Assembly (NCBI GenBank): GCA_947450745.1
Contig: CANFYD010000148.1
Location: forward strand, 1 to 8,034
DNA from: Burkholderiales bacterium
Lineage (GTDB): Bacteria; Pseudomonadota; Gammaproteobacteria; Burkholderiales; Burkholderiaceae_C
Direction of reading: 5' to 3'
DNA: 8,034 nt
Positions within the stretch are counted from its first letter, which is position 1; every line of letters starts with the position of its first letter. Below, in pieces: positions 1 through 8,034 of this stretch. A program made the translations under genes and the position numbers. A model generated the notes under the pieces. It ran no database searches. It had not been told where the DNA came from and saw nothing but the letters and a program-made list of their open reading frames with translations.

Positions 1-186
1 GCCGTCCATGCCCGGCATTTGAATGTCCATCAGGATCAGCTCCGGTTTGAAGGCAGAGATTTTGGCGATCGCTTCTTGCGCGTCGGCCGCCGTCTCCACG
101 TCGATCGCGTCGGCGCTCAGCACAAAGCTGGCCATCTCCAGGTTCATGAAGTTGTCGTCCACCACCAGCACGCGCAGGGCGCTCAT
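1..186 (-). CDS. Response regulator, receiver domain (3' part cut by window edge)
   Basis: This is the N-terminal 62 codons of a receiver-domain protein read leftwards off the window. The start is ATG at 186-184, overlapping the kinase stop as ATGA. The visible residues form the first half of a CheY-like domain. The beta-1 strand LRVLVVDD carries the acidic pair D10/D11 and is followed by the N-x-x-N segment common in hybrid-kinase partner regulators. The phosphoacceptor is D54 in LILMDIQMPGMDG, exactly where the family places it. No output domain is visible, so it could be a stand-alone DivK/CheY-like regulator, a regulator with an effector domain, or another hybrid protein. The overlap with the upstream histidine kinase implies translational coupling and suggests it is a partner of that kinase, receiving phosphate directly or after the kinase's own receivers. 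I see no Shine-Dalgarno sequence, which fits coupling. Family certain; output unknown. Confidence 0.93.
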   Translation of the reverse strand, partial: MSALRVLVVDDNFMNLEMASFVLSADAIDVETAADAQEAIAKISAFKPELILMDIQMPGMDG

Positions 187-2981
187 ATGCCCAGCCCGCC
201 GTCGTGCGGGTTTTGCTCGCTGACAGCCGGGCGGCGACGCCGCAAGTCCTCCAGCAGCGAGGCGATTTCACCGCCGCCCTTGCTCAGGATCGCTCGCGCC
301 GAGCGGGACAAACTGGCGTATTCGGCCTCGCTCAGGATCATGCTGGTCCAGATGAAGACCGGCGTGTCGCGCCAGGCGGGCATTCGGCGCAAGGCGTCCA
401 ACACCGCGAAGCCATCGAATCCGGGCATCATCAAATCGAGAATGATGGCGTCCGGCCGGTGCAGGTCCAGGTCACGCAGCGCGTCGCGGCCATCCAGTAC
501 GCAGCTGGCCTCGGCACCCAGACCGTCCAGCGTGGCTCGCATCAACTCCAGGGCGAGCGGGTCGTCATCGATCACCAGCACCCGGCTGCGCTGGGAAATC
601 GTGGTTTTGAACTGAGCGATGGCCGCGGCCACTTCGTCCGCACGGATAGGCTTGCTCAAGATGTTGCTGATGGCGAAACGTGCCGTTGGAGCGGCTCGGT
701 CGCTGGGGTCCGGCATCGTCAGCCCGACCACCGGTGACTGGCGGCTGAGCCCCCGGCTGCGGATGTCGGCCAGCACTCCCAAGCCCGGTTGGTCGGCCAG
801 CAGCAGATCGAGCGTGATCGCGCCGTAGGTTTTGTTCATTGCCTGCCGCACCGCGTGGGGACCGTTGGCGGCTGTGTCCACCGGGTAGCCCGCCAGCTTC
901 AGCGCGTGCGCCAGACGCGATTGATTCGGCAAATCGCCCTCGATCACCAGGAAGTCCCGGCCGGCGGCGGCATTCGCCTCGGCTGCTGTCGCTGCTACTA
1001 GGGCTGCTGGCAGGCCGCTGCCCAGCGCTGCCGTGGCACCTTGCACCAGCGGCAAGATCAGGTGGAACACGCTGCCCACACCGGGCTGGCTGTGCACGCC
1101 GACCTGACCGCCCTGTGCTTCTACCAGCCGCCGCGTCAGCGCCAGTCCCAGGCCGGTGCCCTGGTGCTGTTTGGTGTAACCGGCGTCGAGCTGCTGGAAC
1201 TCGGTGAACAGGCGCGCTTGATCCGCCACGCTGATGCCAATGCCGTTGTCCTCGATTTCGAGGCGGAAGTGCTGATCGCCCTCGGCCAGCCCGCGCACGG
1301 TCACCTGGCCACCGGCCGGGGTGAACTTGATCGCGTTGGACAGATAGTTGTAGAGCACCTGCTTGAGCCTTGCCGGGTCGATCAGCAGTTGCGTCACGGC
1401 GGGGGCGATGGCGATGCTCAGCTCGATCGACTTCAACTGCGTGCTGGCGTGCAGCGTGTCGCACAGCTCCTGCACCAGCTCCGCCAAATTGACCTGATCC
1501 GGGAAAAACTCGAACTTGCCCGACTCGACCTTGGACAAGTCAAGCAAGTCATTGATCAGCTGCAGCAGATGGCGGCCGCTGGCGCTGACATGGCCGAGGA
1601 ATTGCCGGTGCTTGGGCGAATCGGGCTTGACTGCGCCGCTGTAGAGCAGGTCGGCAAAGCCGATCACTGCATTCAGCGGCGTGCGCAACTCGTGCGACAT
1701 ATTGGCCAGGAACAGGCTTTTCAGCCGGTTCGAATCCTGAATCTGCTGGTTCTCGGATTCAAGCCGCTCGACGGTGCGCTGCGCTTCGCTGGCTTGCCGT
1801 TGCAGCGAGATATCACGGGCAATTTTTGAGGCACCGACGATGCGGCCCGACACGTCGCGGATCGGTGAAATAGTCACCGACACTTCGACCAGATGGCCGT
1901 CCTTGGCGCGCCGTACCGTGTCGAACGCAGGCACTTGTTCGCCATGCGCGAGCTCGGTCAGGATGCGGGTCTCCTCGCTGTCGAACTCGGACGGGATCAA
2001 CAACTGCATCGGTTGCCCGATCGCTTCTTCGGCGCTATAACCGAACATCAGCTGTGCGGCCCGGTTCCAGCTGGTGATGTGGCCGTCCAGCGTCTTGCTG
2101 ATGATGGCGTCGTTGGAGGACTCGACGATGGCGGCCAGACGGCTGGATTCGGCGGTCGCCAGTTGCAGCCGAGTGTTGTCGGTGAACACCACGGCCAAGC
2201 CCCGCAAACTGCCGTCTTCCGAATAGGTCAGGGCGACCTTGACTTCAACTGCGGTGTGCTTGCCCTGGCGGGAAACCGCCACCATTTGCAGCGGCGTGTC
2301 CACCGTCAGGCCGCGTGCGGCAGCCCAATCTACCGGGTTTTCTACCAAGTAGCCAGCCGGTCGGTCCAGCCGCTCGAACACGCTCCAGATGCTGTTGCCC
2401 CGTGCTTCTTCTTGAGTCCAACCCAGCAATTGTTCGGCCACGCCGTTCATGCGCGTCACGTCGCCGGTGCGGTCGGTGGCAATAAAGCCCGCACCAATGC
2501 TGGACAGCGTGACCGCCAGGCTTTGCTGCACATCGGTCAAATGGCTCTCGGCGCTGCGGCGCTTCTTGACCTCGTCTTCGAGCCGGACGATGACGTTTTG
2601 CAACTGGCTGACCGACGGAATCAGCAGCGCCAGCGGTATGGCCCGCCACAGCACCACTGCTGTGGCCAGGGAAATCGCAGCGGTGACCAGTTTGGTGATC
2701 GCTTGCAAGCCGTAGTCGGGCGTCCAGATGGTCCAGATGCCCATCAAATGTGTCAGGCCGCAGGCAAAAATGAAGGCGCTGAAGAGCCAGGACATTCGGT
2801 ACAGCGCCGGGTCGCCGCGGCGCCGCACAAAACTGAGCAAGGCCAGCGGGATGGAGAAATAGGCGAGCGCAATCACCGCGTCGGCGCCCACCATGGACCA
2901 CAGCAGGCCCGGGCTCCAAGTGAAGCAGTAACCGTGCGGCAAGAAGCCGCTGCGCCCCATGAAGGAAGACAGGAAGTCCAT
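183..2981 (-). CDS. Hybrid sensor histidine kinase with ethylene-receptor-like membrane domain, two PAS and two receiver domains
   Basis: A 932-residue membrane sensor kinase (numbering from ATG 2981). Residues 26-122 hold three hydrophobic helices matching the ETR1 ethylene-binding domain, including ALAYFSIP and ACGLTHL; D34, C74 and H78 correspond to ETR1 D25, C65 and H69. A coiled linker (123-155) leads to PAS domains at about 156-275 and 280-392. HisKA follows with phospho-acceptor H430 in SHELRTPLN. The HATPase has N549 in YNYLSNAIKFT, a DNGIG box at 578-582 and a GTGLGL box at 608-613. Receiver 1 (about 676-790) has D725 as the likely phosphosite but a degraded acidic pocket. Receiver 2 (about 800-912) is canonical, with DDD at 805-807, D849, T879 and K901. 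A TTG at 3005 would add eight residues and an ATG at 2960 would remove seven; none has a clear ribosome site. I chose 2981 because it is ATG and fits family N-termini. The stop overlaps the next regulator gene. Confidence 0.95.
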   Translation of the reverse strand: MDFLSSFMGRSGFLPHGYCFTWSPGLLWSMVGADAVIALAYFSIPLALLSFVRRRGDPALYRMSWLFSAFIFACGLTHLMGIWTIWTPDYGLQAITKLVTAAISLATAVVLWRAIPLALLIPSVSQLQNVIVRLEDEVKKRRSAESHLTDVQQSLAVTLSSIGAGFIATDRTGDVTRMNGVAEQLLGWTQEEARGNSIWSVFERLDRPAGYLVENPVDWAAARGLTVDTPLQMVAVSRQGKHTAVEVKVALTYSEDGSLRGLAVVFTDNTRLQLATAESSRLAAIVESSNDAIISKTLDGHITSWNRAAQLMFGYSAEEAIGQPMQLLIPSEFDSEETRILTELAHGEQVPAFDTVRRAKDGHLVEVSVTISPIRDVSGRIVGASKIARDISLQRQASEAQRTVERLESENQQIQDSNRLKSLFLANMSHELRTPLNAVIGFADLLYSGAVKPDSPKHRQFLGHVSASGRHLLQLINDLLDLSKVESGKFEFFPDQVNLAELVQELCDTLHASTQLKSIELSIAIAPAVTQLLIDPARLKQVLYNYLSNAIKFTPAGGQVTVRGLAEGDQHFRLEIEDNGIGISVADQARLFTEFQQLDAGYTKQHQGTGLGLALTRRLVEAQGGQVGVHSQPGVGSVFHLILPLVQGATAALGSGLPAALVAATAAEANAAAGRDFLVIEGDLPNQSRLAHALKLAGYPVDTAANGPHAVRQAMNKTYGAITLDLLLADQPGLGVLADIRSRGLSRQSPVVGLTMPDPSDRAAPTARFAISNILSKPIRADEVAAAIAQFKTTISQRSRVLVIDDDPLALELMRATLDGLGAEASCVLDGRDALRDLDLHRPDAIILDLMMPGFDGFAVLDALRRMPAWRDTPVFIWTSMILSEAEYASLSRSARAILSKGGGEIASLLEDLRRRRPAVSEQNPHDGGLGI

Positions 2982-3005
2982 AGGTGTCGTGCTTCGCTGA
3001 ATCAA

Positions 3006-3175
3006 GAATTAAAGCGGCTGAGTATGTCTTGTTACTTTGCCCGCAGCTCGGCGAAATCATCTATTCGCGCTGCTGGCATGCGCTTTGTGCGGCTGCCGTA
3101 CATTGCAGCCTGCCACGTCGGTAAATCCGATTAATATTTTCAATCAGCATCAACTGCAAGTGACTTTTAAATTAC
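3006..3175. promoter_or_regulatory. Divergent intergenic region with likely back-to-back promoters
   Basis: These 170 bases separate the leftward kinase operon from the rightward diguanylate cyclase and must carry the control signals for both unless transcription reads in from elsewhere. The part at 3122-3175 is markedly AT-rich against the GC-rich surroundings. On the minus strand a weak -35/-10 pair can be drawn: TTGCAG at 3159-3154, 17 bases, then TATTAA at 3136-3131. On the plus strand TAATAT at 3132-3137 resembles a -10, but I find no well-spaced -35. No convincing operator palindrome was found by eye. The promoter assignment is inference. Confidence 0.35.
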
Positions 3176-4372
3176 GTGGATATTCGTACGCTGTTTCTGG
3201 CCCAAACCTGCGCCTTGGCCGCCACGGCCCTGATGTTGTGGCTGGCGCGCAGCCCGGCTGACCGGCACAACGGCTTGCACACCTGGATGCTGGCGAGCGG
3301 CTGTCAGGCCTTGGCTTATTTGCTGTTGGCCAACCAAGGCCGCTTGCCGGTGCTGCTGACTGCGGCCACCGGCAACGCGCTGGGGGCCGTCAGCCTGGCG
3401 CTGTTTTTTGTCGCTATCCGGCAGTTTTTGGGCTTGCGGTTCAAGCCGGCCTGGTTGCTGGTGATGGTGCTTGCGGTGACCGCCGTGGCGACGGTTGCGG
3501 GCCGCAACTATGCCGGTGCCACCATTTTCAACGGCTTTGTCTACGGCTGGATGGGCCTGCTCAACGCGCGGGCGCTCTGGCGTGAGCCGGCTGTGGACTT
3601 GATCCGCTTGCAGCGGGTGGTGGCGGCTTGCTACTTGCTGATGGGGCTGGTGCTGCCCTTGCGTGCTACCGGGCTTTGGCTGGCGGGGCAGCACGCGGAT
3701 TACCTGACGCTGCAAATCGATTGGCAACAGCCGCTCTACGTGTTCGGCTTCCTGTACATCATCGTCACCAACCTGGGCTTTTTGCAGATGTGCAAAATGC
3801 GGGCCGAAATCGAGGTGCTCAAGCAATCGCTGACCGACGGCCTGACAGCGCTCACCAACCGGCGCGGGCTGGACGCCGCGATGCAACGCGCCCTTGCCGC
3901 CGCCAAACGATCAAGCCTTGGCCCTGGCGACAACGCTGGCAAGGCGCAGTCGTTCGCGGTGCTGATGCTTGATCTCGACCATTTCAAGCTGATCAACGAC
4001 AGCTTTGGTCATCAGGCCGGAGATGCCGCCTTGCGGGCATTTGCCCAGCGTCTGCAAGCGGGCTTGCGTGAACAAGACCAGGCCTTTCGCTACGGTGGCG
4101 AGGAGTTCTGTGTCTTGCTGCCTGACACCGACGACGCGGCAGCCCTGCTGCTGGCCGAGCGCCTGCGCTTGCAAGTGGTGCTGCCGGCGCAAGGCGAGCG
4201 GCCGCTGTTCAGTGCCAGTTTCGGTGTGGCGGTCTGGCAGCCGGGTGATACGGCCGACACGCTGTTCAAACGGGCCGACCGTGCGCTCTACCGGGCTAAA
4301 AATTCAGGCCGGAACCGAGTCGATATCGAGCGTCCCCTCGGCTCCGCATCACCCATTCAGGCGATTGGGTGA
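3176..4372 (+). CDS. Membrane-bound diguanylate cyclase (GGDEF domain)
   Basis: A 398-residue protein that makes cyclic di-GMP from two GTP at the inner membrane. Residues 1-205 contain six or seven hydrophobic segments (about 3-24, 38-53, 57-81, 93-108, 115-134, 148-170, 187-205) and no recognised ligand-binding fold. A short helix (206-219) joins them to a full GGDEF domain beginning SLTDGLTALTNRRGLD at 218. The metal/nucleotide motif DLDHFKLINDSFGHQAGD starts at D266, and the active-site loop GGEEF is at 307-311. RxxD at 298-301, five residues before GGEEF, is the usual product-inhibition I-site, so feedback inhibition is expected. No EAL domain is present. The start is GTG at 3176; the following DIRTLFLAQ is typical of family N-termini, but the ribosome site is weak. 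It diverges from the kinase operon and its 3' end overlaps the convergent membrane-protein gene. The input signal is unknown. Confidence 0.95.
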   Translation: MDIRTLFLAQTCALAATALMLWLARSPADRHNGLHTWMLASGCQALAYLLLANQGRLPVLLTAATGNALGAVSLALFFVAIRQFLGLRFKPAWLLVMVLAVTAVATVAGRNYAGATIFNGFVYGWMGLLNARALWREPAVDLIRLQRVVAACYLLMGLVLPLRATGLWLAGQHADYLTLQIDWQQPLYVFGFLYIIVTNLGFLQMCKMRAEIEVLKQSLTDGLTALTNRRGLDAAMQRALAAAKRSSLGPGDNAGKAQSFAVLMLDLDHFKLINDSFGHQAGDAALRAFAQRLQAGLREQDQAFRYGGEEFCVLLPDTDDAAALLLAERLRLQVVLPAQGERPLFSASFGVAVWQPGDTADTLFKRADRALYRAKNSGRNRVDIERPLGSASPIQAIG

Positions 4373-4896
4373 GCCAAGTCGCGTAGATGGGTGGGCCCCA
4401 CGCGCCGCTCGATTTCAGCCAGCATGCTGCGGCCCCAGCCGAGTGCAAACAGCGCCTCGCCGACGACGAACATCGGCCCCACCAGCAGGCCGACCAAGTC
4501 ATCGACAAAGGCCGGCTTTTTGCCCTCGTAGTAATGGCCGATGAACTGCAGCACCCAGCCCGCTGCAAAGATGCTTACGCCCCAGGCCAGCCAGCTGTTG
4601 CCTGCGGCCAGTGGCTCGGCCAGCGCCATCAGCACCGCATTGACGGCGCTGGTGGCCAGGCCCAGCGCCAAATTGCCGCGCGTCAGGTACCAAGCGGTGC
4701 TGAGCAGCCACAGCAGCCAAGCGGCGCTCAGGTTGACGCTGCCCATGATCAGTTGCGCCGGGGCCAGCAAAACGCCGATGGCCAGCACGATCAGCGGAAT
4801 GCCGACGAAATGGGTGGCGATGTTGCGGCGGTCGCGGTGGTAGCTGGCGTATTGCACCATCAAGTCGAGGGCAGGGCGAAAGGGGCTGGCGGCCAT
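4357..4896 (-). CDS. Mpo1-like / DUF962 (YGL010w-like) integral membrane protein
   Basis: A 179-residue polytopic membrane protein of the DUF962 family. Its characterised yeast member, Mpo1, is an Fe(II)-dependent dioxygenase in alpha-oxidation of 2-hydroxy fatty acids; the bacterial function is mostly untested. Family signatures are YASYHRDRRNIATHFVGIP near the N-terminus (H20, N25, H29) and FIGHYYEGKKPAF (H121, E124), whose histidines are the likely metal ligands. Hydrophobic helices lie at about 30-51, 57-70, 78-96, 103-119 and 133-154. I chose the ATG at 4896 because GGAGA lies just upstream at 4907-4903; an upstream in-frame TTG at 4962 lies inside a probable -35 hexamer and is unlikely to be a start. 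The gene stands alone on this strand, convergent with the diguanylate cyclase (16-base overlap of coding ends) and divergent from the YceI lipoprotein gene. Family call is strong; substrate is inferred only from yeast. Confidence 0.9.
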   Translation of the reverse strand: MAASPFRPALDLMVQYASYHRDRRNIATHFVGIPLIVLAIGVLLAPAQLIMGSVNLSAAWLLWLLSTAWYLTRGNLALGLATSAVNAVLMALAEPLAAGNSWLAWGVSIFAAGWVLQFIGHYYEGKKPAFVDDLVGLLVGPMFVVGEALFALGWGRSMLAEIERRVGPTHLRDLAHPIA

Positions 4897-4902
4897 GGTT
4901 GT

Positions 4903-4907
4903 CTCCG
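4903..4907 (-). promoter_or_regulatory. Ribosome binding site for the Mpo1-like gene
   Basis: On the minus strand GGAGA sits six bases before the ATG at 4896-4894. It is the clearest Shine-Dalgarno sequence in the window and decides this start over the upstream TTG at 4962. Confidence 0.75.
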
Positions 4908-4933
4908 AAATTGCAGAGGGGATCCCGAATGCT

Positions 4934-4962
4934 AAATCAAGCCTTTGTTCGCTGACTGTCAA
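4934..4962 (-). promoter_or_regulatory. Candidate sigma-70 promoter for the Mpo1-like gene
   Basis: On the minus strand a perfect consensus -35, TTGACA, lies at 4962-4957. Sixteen to seventeen bases later comes a poor -10 (TTGATT or TGATTT, about 4940-4934). Transcription starting near 4926 would give a leader of about 30 bases with the GGAGA ribosome site, a sensible layout. The weak -10 keeps this tentative. On the opposite strand TTGCAG at 4911-4916 and TAAATC at 4933-4938, 16 bases apart, are a still weaker candidate for the divergent YceI gene. Confidence 0.4.
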
Positions 4963-4991
4963 AATCCGGGCTGCTTTGAAAGCTGTTCCCT

Positions 4992-5726
4992 ATGTTGACA
5001 TTGATTTTGCTGCGCCGCTTGAGCGGTCTGGCCACCCTGGTTTTATTGACGGCCTGCGCTGGGCCGGCGCTGCCCGAGCGGCCAACCCGGCCGGCCGAAG
5101 ACGTCGGTCCCGGTTTGGCCCAGCGCTACGCCGACCTGCAAGCCTCGACAGGTGGGCGTTTGTTCCGCGTCGATGCGGCCGCCTCGCAAGTGCGGGTTCA
5201 TGTGTTTCGCGCCGGCCGTGCGGCCAGGCTGGGCCACAACCATGTGCTGAGTACGCCGCAATTGGACGGCTGGGTGCTGTTGCCCGCCGAGGCGCTGGAA
5301 GGCGGACGCTTCGAGCTGGCATTCCGGCTCGATCAACTCGAGCTGGACGCCCCGGCGCAGCGCGCGGCGCTGGGTCCTGCCTGGGCATCGGCGCTGTCCG
5401 CCGAGGCGGTGGCGGCAACCCGCTCGAATATGTTGGGCGAAGCGGGCTTGCAGGCCGAGCGTTTCCCGGTCGTGCGCTTGCGTGGCTTGCAGATCGTTGG
5501 TGCGGCGCCGCAATTGGCGGTGCAGGTTGAAGTGGAGTTGCACGGCCAACGCCAGACCCACTGGCTGGCCCTGCAGACCGAGCTGACCGACACTGTGCTG
5601 CGCACGCGCGGCGCGCTGGTGCTGCGCCAATCAGACTTCGGCCTGAAGCCTTTCTCGGTCGCCGGCGGCTTGCTGGCGGTGCAAGACGAGTTGGTGGTGT
5701 CCTTCGAGTTGGTGGCGAAGCAGTAG
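4992..5726 (+). CDS. YceI-family lipoprotein
   Basis: A 244-residue envelope protein. The N-terminus is a lipoprotein signal: arginines at 8-9, a hydrophobic stretch at 10-21 and the lipobox LTAC with lipidated Cys22. The +2 residue is Ala, so outer-membrane sorting by Lol is expected. After a low-complexity linker (23-50) the YceI-like beta-barrel begins at about 56 with LFRVDAAASQVRVHVFRAG, followed by the LGHNHVL motif (G81-H84) typical of this YceI branch. The C-terminal strands include DFGLKPFSVAGG near 216, also a YceI hallmark. YceI proteins have a lipocalin-like barrel, and structurally studied members bind isoprenoid or other long amphipathic molecules; the ligand here is unknown. 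Start is ATG at 4992 with a weak GAAAG nine bases upstream. The peptide synthetase gene begins about 65 bases downstream on the same strand, so cotranscription is plausible. Confidence 0.88.
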   Translation: MLTLILLRRLSGLATLVLLTACAGPALPERPTRPAEDVGPGLAQRYADLQASTGGRLFRVDAAASQVRVHVFRAGRAARLGHNHVLSTPQLDGWVLLPAEALEGGRFELAFRLDQLELDAPAQRAALGPAWASALSAEAVAATRSNMLGEAGLQAERFPVVRLRGLQIVGAAPQLAVQVEVELHGQRQTHWLALQTELTDTVLRTRGALVLRQSDFGLKPFSVAGGLLAVQDELVVSFELVAKQ

Positions 5727-5741
5727 GCCCTTCCAATCAGT

Positions 5742-5774
5742 GCCGCCCGGCGGCTCACCTGAATTTCCATTTTT
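5742..5774 (+). other. Short GC hairpin followed at a distance by a T run
   Basis: GCCGC-CCG-GCGGC at 5742-5754 can fold into a five-pair stem with a three-base loop, and TTTTT follows at 5770-5774. The T run is about 15 bases from the stem, so this is not a textbook intrinsic terminator; it could be a weak attenuator between the YceI and synthetase genes or chance in GC-rich DNA. Confidence 0.2.
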
Positions 5775-5791
5775 CTCCCTTGCTCCCGCTC

Positions 5792-8034
<2,243 letters not shown>

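Noticed and set aside
1893..3134. 413-codon plus-strand open frame opposite the kinase
   Set aside because: Antisense to the PAS and membrane domains; its translation has no recognisable domain and the composition of a shadow frame.
3167..3886. 239-codon minus-strand open frame opposite the diguanylate cyclase
   Set aside because: Gln/His/Arg-rich shadow frame with no motifs; the plus strand encodes clear membrane helices and a GGDEF domain.
4897..4962. 22-residue N-terminal extension of the Mpo1-like protein from TTG 4962
   Set aside because: The TTG belongs to a TTGACA -35-like hexamer, has no ribosome site, and the ATG at 4896 has a good GGAGA and fits family N-termini.
4990..5736. 248-codon minus-strand open frame covering the YceI gene
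   Set aside because: Pro/Arg/Ala/Ser-rich with no motif; the plus-strand frame has a lipobox and YceI signature.
5742..5774. Rho-independent terminator after the YceI gene
   Set aside because: The stem is only five pairs and the T run is about 15 bases away, so I list it only as a weak hairpin, not a terminator.

Overview
The window is high-GC, densely coded bacterial DNA. Gene style and families (MASE-like diguanylate cyclase, lipoprotein YceI, Mpo1/DUF962 protein, Pls/PosA-type peptide synthetase) suggest a betaproteobacterium, probably Burkholderiales. That placement is inferred from protein character and composition, not from a marker gene. There are no RNA genes, mobile elements or CRISPR repeats that I can see.

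Left part (1-3005, minus strand): a two-gene signalling operon read leftwards. A 932-residue hybrid sensor histidine kinase (ethylene-receptor-like three-helix membrane domain, two PAS domains, HisKA/HATPase, two receiver domains) overlaps by ATGA with a response regulator that runs off the left edge after 62 codons. The kinase N-terminus aligns without gaps to the ethylene-binding domain of plant ETR1 and keeps the residues needed for copper and ethylene binding. This is the most interesting item in the window.

Middle (3006-4896): a 170-base AT-rich divergent intergenic region, then a membrane-anchored diguanylate cyclase on the plus strand with intact GGEEF active site and RxxD inhibitory site. 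Its 3' end overlaps by 16 bases the 3' end of a convergent gene for an Mpo1/DUF962 (YGL010w-like) integral membrane protein.

Right part (4897-8034, plus strand): a YceI-family lipoprotein, divergent from the Mpo1-like gene, followed 65 bases later by the 5' 747 codons of a Pls/PosA-type single-module peptide synthetase: adenylation domain, carrier domain, then the start of a multi-helix membrane region. It has no condensation domain before the adenylation domain and is cut by the right edge.

Functional reading: the left and middle genes could form an envelope-sensing unit coupling a (possibly ethylene-responsive) phosphorelay to c-di-GMP, but divergence alone does not prove co-regulation. 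The right half is envelope/secondary-metabolite related. No direct link between the two halves is visible.
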